Part shown: in pieces, positions 46,027 through 55,480 of the stretch
Layout of the letters: the number at the start of each line of letters is the position of its first letter
How positions within the stretch are numbered: position 1 is the stretch's first letter
Assembly: GCA_030427385.1 (NCBI GenBank)
Contig: JAUHWR010000001.1
Coordinates: 1,240,001 to 1,304,000, forward strand
Length of the DNA: 64,000 nucleotides
Direction of reading: 5' to 3'
Origin: Alphaproteobacteria bacterium
Lineage (GTDB): Bacteria > Pseudomonadota > Alphaproteobacteria > Micavibrionales > Micavibrionaceae
Position numbers and translations under genes: made by a program
Notes under the pieces: generated by a model
Told to the model about the DNA's origin: nothing
What the model saw: only the letters and a program-made list of their open reading frames with translations
The model's database searches: none

Positions 46027-47794
46027 GCCACTTCCCCTCAGCAACAGCATCAAGAGACGGCGTTTTTCTGCCAAATTGATTTTGATACATCCAGTAATTG
46101 GTCATGACCCGCTCTATGAATGCGCGCGTCTCTGCAACCGGAATTGTTTCAATAAATAGAAGGGGATCATTAATACTCTTAAGATTTGACTTCCAGCGAC
46201 GCAAGTTTCCAGGCCCGGCATTCCAGGCAATCATAAGATCGAACAAGTTACGATTTGGGACATAACGCTTAAAAAGCTCATGGACATATTTCTGACCGGC
46301 ATTCACGTTAAAATCAGGATCATACAAAGCGCTATCACCGCCCGCTCCTTCAAAAACATCATCACCCAGTATTCCACGTGCCGTAGATGGCAACATTTGC
46401 ATTAATCCAGAAGCGCCGCTTAGGTTGCCTGCGCGTGGATTAAAACGCGATTCTTGGCGAATGATTGCATGTAATAAGGCAGGGTCAACCCTATGATCTA
46501 TATCGCCTTGCCAACGTATCTGCGGATATTGAGCCGCCAATGGCACGTCATCCTCTTTATTAAGAAGCAAGTAGGATGCGCTGCGCCATGCCATTCCAGC
46601 AGCCTTAATTTGCAATGCCAAGGGAATGATTGCACGGCGCACGTCGACATCGCTAGATTTTTCAACAAATCGCAACTCTCCCTCCGCATCTTTATAGCGC
46701 CCTAATGCAGCCAAAGAAAAGGCGCGTGCGGCCGCAGGATCCCTTAGCAGAATAATCTTCTGACTTTGCGTTAAAGAATCAACATGCCATTCAAACGGTA
46801 GGGAGCGACTGAGCGCGCGCAGCGCAATTAAACCATAGAATGTACGCGGCTCCGACGCAGCGCGGTTGAGCCACAAGCTAACGGCCTGAAAATCACCCAT
46901 TCGCATATGGGCACGCGATGCCCAAAAGGCGGCGCCAGATCGCGTCCATGCATTCGTATATTCCGAACCAGCTGCCACCTCAAAATAACGCGCCGAATCG
47001 CTAAAACGCCCCATTCTCCAAGCGCTTAACCCCGCCACCCATGCAGATAACGGAGCCTTAGCGCCAGATCGCCCTACGGAGCGCTCCGCAAGAATAAACG
47101 CCTTATCGAAATAACCTTCATGCATGTAACTTGCAGCTATGCGCCCACGCAAACGATCATAGTCCAAAGCAGATAAATGTGCGCGCTTTTCATTTAATAA
47201 AGCCATTGCTTGCGTTGGACGCTCCTCCCTGATCTTACTGCGAATATCAACGAAAAGCCCATCAAAAGCAGCAACCTGAGACTCAGTGCGATCATCACCA
47301 TCCTCATAAAGCGCCTTTGAACGCCTGGTTATATCGATATAACGATGTGTAATTTTGACGGTTTTCGGCGATGTTAAGGCAGAAGTATCCCCGTCAGCCT
47401 TTGCAAGAGCCAAAGAATAAATCCGGCCCGCACCGGCATGATCGGCATAAGATGCCATCCATGAGCTTAATTCAGAATAAGTCGAATTATAAGCAGGATG
47501 CAAATAACGATCACGCATCACATATCCTAACAAAAGCCTGTCCTCTAAAGTTTTAATAATAATATCGGCAGTGTCCCATTTCGCCTCCTTTTGGAAGGCA
47601 AAAATCTCTGCATATTTCAAAAGCTCTTTTTCTGACATTTCTTCCTGCACAGACGGAATCGGCTTTTTTTCTGGCTTCAACGGCGGCTGAAACTTCAAAA
47701 GTTTGTTTGTTAAATCTTCCTGCGACAATGCTGAGGACGGAGCAAAAATCCCCACCATTAGATATACCAATAAAAAAAAACCGTAATTACGCAT
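45998..47794 (-). CDS. Soluble lytic murein transglycosylase (Slt-like)
   Basis: The 598-residue periplasmic protein has a signal peptide (about 1-24), a long all-helical superhelical region (about 40-415, repeated A-x-x-Y/L pairs) and a C-terminal SLT catalytic domain (about 430-580). The catalytic glutamate is in IIRQESRFNPRAG, followed by SGLMQMLPSTA and the AWNAGPGNL block. It cleaves peptidoglycan glycan strands to 1,6-anhydro products. Length fits Slt70-like enzymes. The end overlaps the hisN-like gene by 29 bp; the UDG gene lies 31 bp upstream. Confidence 0.93.
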   Translation of the reverse strand: MRNYGFFLLVYLMVGIFAPSSALSQEDLTNKLLKFQPPLKPEKKPIPSVQEEMSEKELLKYAEIFAFQKEAKWDTADIIIKTLEDRLLLGYVMRDRYLHPAYNSTYSELSSWMASYADHAGAGRIYSLALAKADGDTSALTSPKTVKITHRYIDITRRSKALYEDGDDRTESQVAAFDGLFVDIRSKIREERPTQAMALLNEKRAHLSALDYDRLRGRIAASYMHEGYFDKAFILAERSVGRSGAKAPLSAWVAGLSAWRMGRFSDSARYFEVAAGSEYTNAWTRSGAAFWASRAHMRMGDFQAVSLWLNRAASEPRTFYGLIALRALSRSLPFEWHVDSLTQSQKIILLRDPAAARAFSLAALGRYKDAEGELRFVEKSSDVDVRRAIIPLALQIKAAGMAWRSASYLLLNKEDDVPLAAQYPQIRWQGDIDHRVDPALLHAIIRQESRFNPRAGNLSGASGLMQMLPSTARGILGDDVFEGAGGDSALYDPDFNVNAGQKYVHELFKRYVPNRNLFDLMIAWNAGPGNLRRWKSNLKSINDPLLFIETIPVAETRAFIERVMTNYWMYQNQFGRKTPSLDAVAEGKWPIYVDQSDQ

Positions 47795-47825
47795 GAAATT
47801 TTATAATCTATTAGAATGACTTTAT

Positions 47826-48665
47826 CTAGCAAGCCTCAAGATGTTGATGTAATCGCAATATATCTTGCCACACTCTGGCCTTTTGAGACGGTACAGAAAT
47901 TAAATTAGACGGATGATACGTGACAATCGCAGGAATTGATTTTTTTTCATTAAGGGTCTGCGGCACATAGCTATGAACAGTCCCGCGCAACTTTGAAATG
48001 CTATTTTTGCTATACAGTAAAGCTTGAGCCGTAACGCCGCCGCATAAAATTAATATATCGGGATTAATAAGCGCAATATGCTTTTCGATAAAAGGTAGAG
48101 AGATATCAATCTCTTGGGGCGTTGGCGTTCGATTTCCCGGCGGACGCCAGTTTAATATATTCGATAGATAAACTGCCTTCTCCGGCGCATCGGCATTACG
48201 ACTCAATTGAACACAGCTTAAAATTTTATCTAATAACCTCCCATTCTCACCCGAAAATGGTAACCCCGCTCTATCATCATCCCCGCCGGGAGCATCACCA
48301 ATAATCATGATTTTTGCACACGCATCCCCATCTGAAAACACAAAATTCATTGCCGTTTTCTTAATATCTAAACCGTTAAAATTTTTAATTATATCAGATA
48401 ACTGGTCAATGTTTTTAACCTCAGATATAAGCTGAACAGCTTGTTCCTTAAACTGCTGTGACCCTGCGATAGATATAGAGGCTTCATCCTCATTATGCGG
48501 CGCGCTCTGCCCTGATTGTTTTTCTTCTTGAGGTGCCGCGTCCATGATTAATGGCTTCATAGAGCGATCCTTAACAGGCAGCTCCTCAAATGCCTCATCC
48601 GCGCCATGATCCAAATGCCATTCAATAGCGGCAAGCGCGGCGATATGTTCTATATTTTGCATCAA
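47826..48665 (-). CDS. Uracil-DNA glycosylase, family 4-like, without the usual Fe-S cysteines
   Basis: The 279-residue protein has about 90 variable N-terminal residues, then the family 4 UDG core: MIIGDAPGGDDDRAGLPFSG (water-activating region), YLSNILNWRPPGNRTPTP and the closing motif VTYHPSNLI. It removes uracil from DNA in base excision repair. Family 4 enzymes normally bind a 4Fe-4S cluster through four cysteines; here the corresponding places read NGLDIKK, NWRPP and DISLPF with no cysteine. The gene lies 31 bp upstream of slt on the same strand. Confidence 0.85.
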   Translation of the reverse strand: MMQNIEHIAALAAIEWHLDHGADEAFEELPVKDRSMKPLIMDAAPQEEKQSGQSAPHNEDEASISIAGSQQFKEQAVQLISEVKNIDQLSDIIKNFNGLDIKKTAMNFVFSDGDACAKIMIIGDAPGGDDDRAGLPFSGENGRLLDKILSCVQLSRNADAPEKAVYLSNILNWRPPGNRTPTPQEIDISLPFIEKHIALINPDILILCGGVTAQALLYSKNSISKLRGTVHSYVPQTLNEKKSIPAIVTYHPSNLISVPSQKARVWQDILRLHQHLEAC

Positions 48666-48754
48666 TGCAACTTTTTTTCATTTCAGTTCTTAGGATTTTA
48701 ACAAATTTAAGCTAAATTGAATAAGAAACAAAGAAATAAAAAAGAGACCTTTCC

Positions 48755-50389
48755 ATGTACGACCCCATTCGAAGCGACCGTGAAGCCATGCATTATGATG
48801 TAGTTATTGTTGGTGCGGGCCCTGCCGGCTTATCTTGCGCGATTCGTTTGAAACAACTAAAACCGGATTTATCTGTTTGCATCCTTGAAAAGGGATCAGA
48901 AGTTGGAGCACATTTACTATCCGGCGCGGCATTTGAAACACGCGCATTGGATGAGCTTATTCCCGATTGGAAAGAAAAAGGAGCGCCCGTAACTATCGAG
49001 GCAAAAGATGATCATTTTATATTTATGACATCAAAGAAATCATTTCGCCTTCCCACGCCGCCCCAAATGAAAAATCATGGCAATTATATCATCTCCTTAG
49101 GGGAGCTTTGTCGCTGGCTGGCGGAGCAAGCCGAAGCTCTAGAGGTTGAAATTTTCTCAGGATTTGCCGCCGCCGAAATTCTTTATAATCAAGATAAAGC
49201 CGTAATAGGCGTGGCAACCGGGGATATGGGCATTAACAAAAATGGTGAAAAGACCGATGCCTTCGAGCCAGGCGTGGAGCTCCATGCCAAACAAACTATT
49301 TTTGCAGAAGGATGCCATGGTTCTTTAACTAAGGCGCTGATTGAAACTTATAACTTGCGTGATCATTCGGATCCTCAAACCTATGCCCTTGGTGTGAAAG
49401 AGATTTGGGAAATAAAAAAAGAAAACCATAGATCAGGGAAAATTTTGCACTCTATCGGTTGGCCTATGGACAATAAAACCTATGGTGGATCATGGCTGTA
49501 TCATTGGCGCGAAAACATGGTGTCAATCGGTTATGTTACAGCACTGGACTATAAAAATCCTTATCTATCACCTTATGAGGAAATGCAACGTTTTAAATTA
49601 CATCCTGATATTAGTAAAATCCTGGAGGGCGGCAAACGAATTTCCTATGGAGCAAGGGCCCTTGTGGAGGGAGGCTTGCAATCTCTGCCAAGGTTAACCT
49701 TCCCGGGGGGGCTTTTAATTGGCGACACAGCAGGCTTCTTAAATGTAGCTAAAATCAAAGGCAACCACACTGCCATGAAAACAGGTATGCTTGCTGCCGA
49801 TACTTTGGCTTCACGCTTAGATATTAAGACGGATTACGGGTTGGAATTTCACCAATATGAAGAACGTTTTAAAAAGTCCTGGGTTTATAAGGAATTATAT
49901 AAAGTTCGCAATATCCGCCCAGGTTTTCAAAAAGGCTTATGGTTTGGATTGCTCCACGCTGCTTTTCAGACGTTAGGCGGATGGATGCTTCCTTACACAT
50001 TAAAAAATCATGCCGATTATTCCCAAACAGGAAAAGCGGCGGATTATGAGCCTATCACCTATCCAAAACCGGACGGTAAACTGACATTTGATCGCCTTAC
50101 CAGTGTACAATTAACGAATACATTTCATAGCGAAGACCAGCCTTCTCATCTAAAGTTACGTGATGCGGATATACCTGTTGCTGTAAATTTACCTGATTTT
50201 GCCGGACCTTCCACACGTTATTGCCCAGCCGCAGTTTACGAATTTGTAGAAGAAGGCGAAGAAACAAAATTCGTCATAAACGCCCAGAATTGTATACACT
50301 GTAAGACATGCGATATTAAAGATCCGAGCCAAAATATTATCTGGACGGTTCCCGAAGGCGGTGGCGGCCCTAAATATGGTAGTATGTAA
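48755..50389 (+). CDS. Electron transfer flavoprotein-ubiquinone oxidoreductase
   Basis: The 544-residue flavoprotein passes electrons from ETF (fatty and amino acid oxidation) to ubiquinone. The FAD motif is VIVGAGPAGLSCAIRL, a ubiquinone/membrane-binding region lies around 250-320, and the 4Fe-4S domain at the C-terminus has RYCPAAVYEF and NCIHCKTCDIKDPSQN with four cysteines. The ending GGGGPKYGSM is typical of ETF-QO. No etfAB genes are in this window. It is divergent from the UDG gene (89 bp) and followed by the TPR gene after 43 bp. Confidence 0.96.
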   Translation: MYDPIRSDREAMHYDVVIVGAGPAGLSCAIRLKQLKPDLSVCILEKGSEVGAHLLSGAAFETRALDELIPDWKEKGAPVTIEAKDDHFIFMTSKKSFRLPTPPQMKNHGNYIISLGELCRWLAEQAEALEVEIFSGFAAAEILYNQDKAVIGVATGDMGINKNGEKTDAFEPGVELHAKQTIFAEGCHGSLTKALIETYNLRDHSDPQTYALGVKEIWEIKKENHRSGKILHSIGWPMDNKTYGGSWLYHWRENMVSIGYVTALDYKNPYLSPYEEMQRFKLHPDISKILEGGKRISYGARALVEGGLQSLPRLTFPGGLLIGDTAGFLNVAKIKGNHTAMKTGMLAADTLASRLDIKTDYGLEFHQYEERFKKSWVYKELYKVRNIRPGFQKGLWFGLLHAAFQTLGGWMLPYTLKNHADYSQTGKAADYEPITYPKPDGKLTFDRLTSVQLTNTFHSEDQPSHLKLRDADIPVAVNLPDFAGPSTRYCPAAVYEFVEEGEETKFVINAQNCIHCKTCDIKDPSQNIIWTVPEGGGGPKYGSM

Positions 50390-50432
50390 TTTATTTAATT
50401 TGAGAATTTAAAAACGAAAAGTTAGACCCGAT

Positions 50433-52199
50433 ATGAAATTAATCCACCTGCTAAGCGCTTCTACCTTATTATTTTCAAATATGGCTTATGCTTCTGAAAT
50501 TCCTTTTCCTGAGCAAAAGACACTGCAAAAAGTTGTTGTTAGCACCCCGCAAAAAAAAGTTCTTTTCAATGCCATTGGGCCACGACCTGGGTTTGCGGGA
50601 TATTATCTGGCGGCGCGCCACGCTCAAGCGGAACAGGATTGGTTAAATGCTAATCACTATTTTGATATCGTCTCCAGAAAGGACCCTTCTAACACCGATA
50701 TGCATCGCCGCACTATGGTTTTGGCAATGGGATCTGGCGATCTGGAACTAGCGGCAGAATATGCATCTAACATCCTAAATGTAAATTCCGATGACGCACT
50801 TGCTAGCCTTTTTGTGAGTGCGAAAAACTTCAAAAACAAAGAATATAAGGAGTCCCTTCAAAAATTAAGTTCCATGTCCGATGGCGGTATGGCGGATTTT
50901 ACAACGCCTATTCTCTATAGCTGGACAAAAGCCGCGCTTGGGCAATTCGATATTTCCGAATTAAAGAAACAGCCTCTTGATGCCTTTCACGCCGCGCTAA
51001 TTTCCAAAATGATGAAACAAAAAGCTGAGGGACTTTCATTTCTAAATGACGTTGCCGCACGCCAAAATGATGTTCCCTCCCTCAAACTTGCCGATGCGTT
51101 TTTGGTATTAGGCGAGCATAAAACTGCCAAGGAAATGTATCTTCGCCTGGCTGCTGAACAAACTAATTATGGGTTAAAGGAGCGCCTCACTTATATCAAA
51201 GAAGGAAAACAGTCACAAAAACCTTTATTTTTAAAGCCCTTATCTGTCAATGACGGGATCGCAACCGCCTATATAGATATGGCTAAGATTCTGTACGCGC
51301 AAGATAGCGGAGATAGCGCGCGTATCTTTGCCAATATTGGACTCAGTATATCGCCAAATATTGAAGATGGACACATCCTACTCGCAAGCCTGTATACTGA
51401 AACAGGGCAATTTCAGGAAGCCATAGATCAATATCGCCAGGTAAGTCCGTATAGTAGATACGCCATTGAAATACAGCTAAAGATCGCCGAAATCCAAGAG
51501 AGTCTGGATGAAAAAGAAGCTGCCATAAATGAACTAAGTGCCTTAAATGAGAAAAAACCTGCCCGTGATCTGTTAATACAAATTGCAGACATTCAAAGAC
51601 GCGATGGAAAATACCAAGAAGCGATCAGCCATTACAATGATGTAATTGGCTCCTTCAGCGCGAAAGTACCCGATGATTATTGGTTCTTATATTACGTACG
51701 GGGCATGAGCTTTGAGCGCCTCGGTGATTGGGCGAAAGCGGAAAAAGATTTTGAAGCCGCGCTTTCTTATCAACCAAATGATCCATTTGTTCTAAATTAC
51801 CTTGCTTATGGATGGGTCGAGAGAAATAAAAATTTACAAAAATCCTTGGAATATTTGGAAAAAGCCGTCTCACGCAGACCGGCAGATGGGCATATTCGAG
51901 ATTCCTTAGGCTGGACATATTACAAACTGGGTCAATATCATGAGGCGATTGAGCCCTTAGAAAGGGCAATTAGTTACCTACCCTATGACCCCATCGTAAA
52001 TGAACATTTAGGTGATGCCTATTGGCAAGTAGGAAGGCAACGCGAAGCGTTATTTCAATGGCAACGCGCGCTTAATCACATCGAAGACGCCGATCAGGAA
52101 ATTGAAATGTCTAGATTACAAGATAAATTAGCGACAGGTCTTCCGATTGAAGAAAAGGTGGTTGCGGCTGAAATTAAAAACGCGCCATTGAGCCCATAA
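50433..52199 (+). CDS. Secreted tetratricopeptide-repeat protein
   Basis: The 588-residue product has a signal peptide (about 1-20, LLSASTLLFSNMAYA) and then helical repeats across nearly the whole chain. TPR units are clear near 290-345 (DGHILLASLYTETGQFQEAI), 380-410, 425-460 (ERLGDWAKAEKDFEAALSY) and 465-550 (YLEKAVSRRPADGHIRDSL, AIEPLERAISYLPYDP). Alphaproteobacterial proteins of this size and layout are periplasmic or outer-membrane-associated TPR proteins of unknown partner. The cysQ-like gene follows after 1 bp, so both may be in one transcript. Confidence 0.87.
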   Translation: MKLIHLLSASTLLFSNMAYASEIPFPEQKTLQKVVVSTPQKKVLFNAIGPRPGFAGYYLAARHAQAEQDWLNANHYFDIVSRKDPSNTDMHRRTMVLAMGSGDLELAAEYASNILNVNSDDALASLFVSAKNFKNKEYKESLQKLSSMSDGGMADFTTPILYSWTKAALGQFDISELKKQPLDAFHAALISKMMKQKAEGLSFLNDVAARQNDVPSLKLADAFLVLGEHKTAKEMYLRLAAEQTNYGLKERLTYIKEGKQSQKPLFLKPLSVNDGIATAYIDMAKILYAQDSGDSARIFANIGLSISPNIEDGHILLASLYTETGQFQEAIDQYRQVSPYSRYAIEIQLKIAEIQESLDEKEAAINELSALNEKKPARDLLIQIADIQRRDGKYQEAISHYNDVIGSFSAKVPDDYWFLYYVRGMSFERLGDWAKAEKDFEAALSYQPNDPFVLNYLAYGWVERNKNLQKSLEYLEKAVSRRPADGHIRDSLGWTYYKLGQYHEAIEPLERAISYLPYDPIVNEHLGDAYWQVGRQREALFQWQRALNHIEDADQEIEMSRLQDKLATGLPIEEKVVAAEIKNAPLSP

Positions 52200-52200
52200 C

Positions 52201-53034
52201 ATGTCAAGCAAGCTCTTAGAGTATCCCAAAGCCCTTTGTAACAGGTTGCGTCAAATCATTATTGAAGCGGGTGAGATAACACTCGACTATTATGAGGACC
52301 CCGGATGCATTCTTAACCAAAAAGCTGATGGCTCTTTTCTTACTATCGCCGATCAAAAATCCGAGATATTCATCAAATCAGCACTTAAAGATTTATTTCC
52401 GGATATTCCGTTTATTGGTGAAGAAAGCCTTGCGGAAGGAACATGTGATCCCTTCACTCAATCCGATCATTTCTGGCTGGTTGATCCACTTGACGGGACG
52501 AAAGAATTTATAGCGGGCAGCCCGGAATATAGCGTGAATATAGCCTTAATATATAAAGGCGCCCCGCATATCGGTTTAGTTTATGCGCCTTATAATGAAG
52601 ATTTATATGCGGGATATGGACCAAATACTGCCTTTAAGTGGCGCGGCGATACAAAAACGGAAAAACACATTCATGTGCGCGATATGCCCAAAAACGGATT
52701 AACAGTTATGGTCAGTAAGTACGAAAACTCCGATAAACAGATGAATGATTTTCTACAAAATTTTAAAATAAATAAAGTGATCCGCCGGGGAAGTTCATTA
52801 AAAATATGCGCCATTGCCGCCGGAAAGGCCGATCTATATCCTCGATTTGCGCCTATTTTTGAATGGGATATAGCCGCCGCCCATGCCATTTTAAATAGTG
52901 CCGGTGGTCAGATTAAAAACGCAATAACGGGTCATGACCTCACCTATGGCCATAACGTGAGTGAAAGATGGGAGGCGCCCAGTTTTATAGCGAGTGGATT
53001 TCCGTTTAACCCAGTTGACGAGATATCTGAATAA
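52201..53034 (+). CDS. cysQ: 3'(2'),5'-bisphosphate nucleotidase (CysQ-like)
   Basis: The 277-residue IMPase-superfamily phosphatase has FIGEESLAEG (metal Glu), LVDPLDGTKEFIAGSPEYSV (the DP-L-DGT and EF signatures of CysQ) and EWDIAAAHAIL (third Asp). CysQ hydrolyses 3'-phosphoadenosine 5'-phosphate from sulfate assimilation. It starts one base after the TPR gene and its 3' end overlaps rsmA by 29 bp. The EFIAGSPEYSVN signature favours CysQ over inositol phosphatase; the hisN-like paralogue lies 6 kb away. Confidence 0.9.
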   Translation: MSSKLLEYPKALCNRLRQIIIEAGEITLDYYEDPGCILNQKADGSFLTIADQKSEIFIKSALKDLFPDIPFIGEESLAEGTCDPFTQSDHFWLVDPLDGTKEFIAGSPEYSVNIALIYKGAPHIGLVYAPYNEDLYAGYGPNTAFKWRGDTKTEKHIHVRDMPKNGLTVMVSKYENSDKQMNDFLQNFKINKVIRRGSSLKICAIAAGKADLYPRFAPIFEWDIAAAHAILNSAGGQIKNAITGHDLTYGHNVSERWEAPSFIASGFPFNPVDEISE

Positions 53035-53854
53035 AATCATCGACTGATAAATCTTCGGCGCGTTTTGTTCCGTCAATTTTAGCGGCCTCTAACTCACTTT
53101 GATAATTTTTTAAAGATGAGCGTATCATTTTGCGTCTTTGGTTAAATGCTGCCGCTGTGACCTGTTCCATTTTACTAAAGGAAGGTACATTCGCGCTCAG
53201 CTTTTTAGGCTGAAACAACACAATTGAAGACGTCACTTTCGGCGGCGGCACGAAAGCGCTTGGAGGCAGATCAAAGGCTATGGATACATCACATAACCAT
53301 TGGGACATGATAGATAGCCTGCCATACGCTTTAGTATTAGGCGTTGCGATAATTCTCTCCGCGACTTCCTTTTGAAACATTAAAATCATGAGATCATAAT
53401 TCATCTTATCTTCACAAATCTGTTTAAGCCAGCCAATCAAAAGGGGTGTTGCAATATTATAAGGCAAATTCGCAATAATCATGCGCGGCGTTTTCGGCTC
53501 AATCTGGGTCACATCACAACGCAAAGCATCATTATTATGCAACGTTAAAGCACCATTACTTGCTTCAACAAGGCTCTGCAAGGCCTCTATTGCACGCCGA
53601 TCATACTCAATCGCATGAAGAGTTTTTGGTTGTGCCTGCAAAATACTGCGCGTTAAACCTCCCGGTCCCGGCCCTATCTCAATCACATGGTGTTTAGATA
53701 TATCACCTGCTACGCGCACTATTTTATCTGTCAGATTCTGATCCAGAATAAAATTTTGACCCAAAGATTTTTCAGCTCTAAGCCCAAATTGATTAATAAT
53801 GTCCCGCAGGGGAGGAAGGCTAGAGAGTTTATCCACGGCTTTCAATAAACGCAT
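53006..53854 (-). CDS. rsmA: 16S rRNA dimethyladenosine transferase RsmA (KsgA)
   Basis: The 282-residue SAM-dependent enzyme dimethylates A1518 and A1519 of 16S rRNA. The entry motif is EKSLGQNFILDQNL, the SAM motif is VIEIGPGPGGLTRSIL, the catalytic motif is IIANLPYNIATPLL, and the C-terminal RRKMIRSSLK is intact. In many proteobacteria it follows surA-pdxA; here a SurA-like gene directly overlaps its start by 26 bp and pdxA is absent. Its 3' end overlaps cysQ by 29 bp. Confidence 0.96.
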   Translation of the reverse strand: MRLLKAVDKLSSLPPLRDIINQFGLRAEKSLGQNFILDQNLTDKIVRVAGDISKHHVIEIGPGPGGLTRSILQAQPKTLHAIEYDRRAIEALQSLVEASNGALTLHNNDALRCDVTQIEPKTPRMIIANLPYNIATPLLIGWLKQICEDKMNYDLMILMFQKEVAERIIATPNTKAYGRLSIMSQWLCDVSIAFDLPPSAFVPPPKVTSSIVLFQPKKLSANVPSFSKMEQVTAAAFNQRRKMIRSSLKNYQSELEAAKIDGTKRAEDLSVDDFIQISRQLG

Positions 53855-54452
53855 CCGCCTTTAAATCAATCAGCGCCCGCGCCTGAAGACGCCCCAATCG
53901 TTCATTGCCTATTTTATTAAGAACTTGATCACGTGTTGGCATGTTACCTTTAAAATCAGGATTATCCTTTAAACGCGCCAATTCCGCATCAACGTCATAA
54001 TCACTGATATTAATTTGCGGGCGCAATTCTTTCTGAACGTATTTACCCCATGCAATTTCAGATCTGATTTGATTCTCTAAGGTCGATTTAGGGATACCTT
54101 GTGATTGAAGGATATTTTGAAATTGTTCTGCCGAAAAATTATTCTGCTGTGCAATGCGGGAAACCCCTTCTTGAATTTCCTGCGGTGTCACTTCTATCTT
54201 CTCTTTTTGAGCCACATCTAATTTTAATGCTTCTTCTATGAGCATATTTTCAATCTGCGGAAGTAATTTTTGTCGTGTTTCTGCCTGATCCGGAATGCCG
54301 GAAGACGACATGATTAACTTCATGCGCTCCTTAACCTGAAGATCGGAAATCATGCGATCATTTACAACCAAAGAAATACCCATTTCAACCGCCGCCGCCG
54401 GAAGCACAAGCAGATTAAAAATCGTGATAAATAGTATAAAGAACTTTTGCAT
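53829..54452 (-). CDS. Minimal SurA-like periplasmic chaperone without PPIase domains
   Basis: The 207-residue protein has a signal peptide (about 1-21) and a SurA N-terminal chaperone domain (about 22-165: VVNDRMISDLQVKERMKL, then SAEQFQNILQSQGIPKSTL and EIAWGKYVQKELRPQINIS). It ends with the helix that normally closes SurA (NERLGRLQARALIDLKADAFIE). Both parvulin prolyl-isomerase domains, about 200 residues in E. coli SurA, are missing between the two parts. The locus (upstream of rsmA) is the normal surA position. It should escort outer-membrane proteins through the periplasm as a pure chaperone. Confidence 0.8.
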   Translation of the reverse strand: MQKFFILFITIFNLLVLPAAAVEMGISLVVNDRMISDLQVKERMKLIMSSSGIPDQAETRQKLLPQIENMLIEEALKLDVAQKEKIEVTPQEIQEGVSRIAQQNNFSAEQFQNILQSQGIPKSTLENQIRSEIAWGKYVQKELRPQINISDYDVDAELARLKDNPDFKGNMPTRDQVLNKIGNERLGRLQARALIDLKADAFIESRG

Positions 54453-54464
54453 ATTATTTATATA

Positions 54465-55415
54465 TCATGCCATTTTTTTATATGCAAACACTCCGCCCGG
54501 TCGGTATCTTTCCAAATATCTTGGCAATATCAAATCCATTGCTGTCGGATGAATGTTCAAATCTCGAAGCCCAAGCGCCCCTGCATTCATAACATTATCT
54601 GTTCTAAGGCTTTTAATTTGATCCGTAGTCAAGGGAGGATTTGGTAATATTTTCATAAAAAACGCCTGCATTTTTGCCAAAGGTAGCGGTATTTTTACCA
54701 ACATGCGCTGTTTTTTTGTCTCTCTGATTAATATTTCATATATATCTTTAAAGGTCACAGTATCCGGCCCGCATAATTCAAAAATGTGTCCTTGTGCCTC
54801 TTTGTGAGATATTGCCTGCATAACGGCTTGTGCAACATCGCCAACATATACCGGTTGAAATTTAGTTTTTCCGCCTTCGATTAATGGTAAAAAAGGCATG
54901 ATATTCATCATTTTTGCAAATTTATTGAAGAACGAATCATCCTCTCCAAAGACGATTGAGGGGCGCATGATTGTCACCTGCGGACAAATTTGAAGAACTT
55001 CCTGCTCACCCGCCAATTTCGTATGGGCGTATTTAGAGTCCCCCCGCTCACATGCCAATGCCGAGATATGGACAAAATTTTCAATTTTTTCTTTTTTGCA
55101 AGCACTCGCGATCATTTTCGGAATGTCAACATGTGCATGGTGAAAACCGTCTTTGCTTTTTTCAAATAAAATTCCGATGGTATTTACAACAATATCCGTG
55201 TTTTTTACAATATTACAGATCGTCTCTTGTTTATAATCACACATAACAGGGACGATTTGCCCCACACTTCCCGCGGGCTTTAGAAAATAAGCCTGTTCCG
55301 GTATGCGTGTCACCACTTTGACGCGTGCACCGCGCGCCGCTAAATCGCATACAATCTGACGTCCGATAAACCCCGTCCCACCGAAAACAACGGCAATTTT
55401 GTTTTTATAATTCAT
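54465..55415 (-). CDS. NDUFA9-like atypical short-chain dehydrogenase
   Basis: The 316-residue protein (from ATG 55415) has a Rossmann motif VVFGGTGFIGRQIVCDLAARG, quoted by its key glycines G-G-T-G-F-I-G, then VNTIGILFEK, HISALACERGDSKYAHTKLAGEQ (shortened landmark: YAHTK) and IMRPSIVFGEDDSFFN. This pattern matches the complex I subunit NDUFA9 family of alphaproteobacteria and mitochondria, which bind NADPH and help complex I assembly. Other SDR epimerases look similar. An in-frame ATG 36 bases upstream gives 12 extra residues without family character. Confidence 0.82.
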   Translation of the reverse strand: MNYKNKIAVVFGGTGFIGRQIVCDLAARGARVKVVTRIPEQAYFLKPAGSVGQIVPVMCDYKQETICNIVKNTDIVVNTIGILFEKSKDGFHHAHVDIPKMIASACKKEKIENFVHISALACERGDSKYAHTKLAGEQEVLQICPQVTIMRPSIVFGEDDSFFNKFAKMMNIMPFLPLIEGGKTKFQPVYVGDVAQAVMQAISHKEAQGHIFELCGPDTVTFKDIYEILIRETKKQRMLVKIPLPLAKMQAFFMKILPNPPLTTDQIKSLRTDNVMNAGALGLRDLNIHPTAMDLILPRYLERYRPGGVFAYKKMA

Positions 55416-55435
55416 ATTTGAAAAGTTAAGAGGTC

Positions 55436-55463
55436 TTGTGTTATTCTTCAAGATAAATATAAT
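55436..55463 (+). promoter_or_regulatory. Promoter of the exported protein gene at 55481
   Basis: TTGTGT (55436-55441), a 16-bp spacer and a perfect TATAAT (55458-55463) end 17 bp before the ATG at 55481. Transcription would begin around 55470, giving a leader of only about 10 bases. Confidence 0.45.
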
Positions 55464-55480
55464 TTACATATGAGATTATT

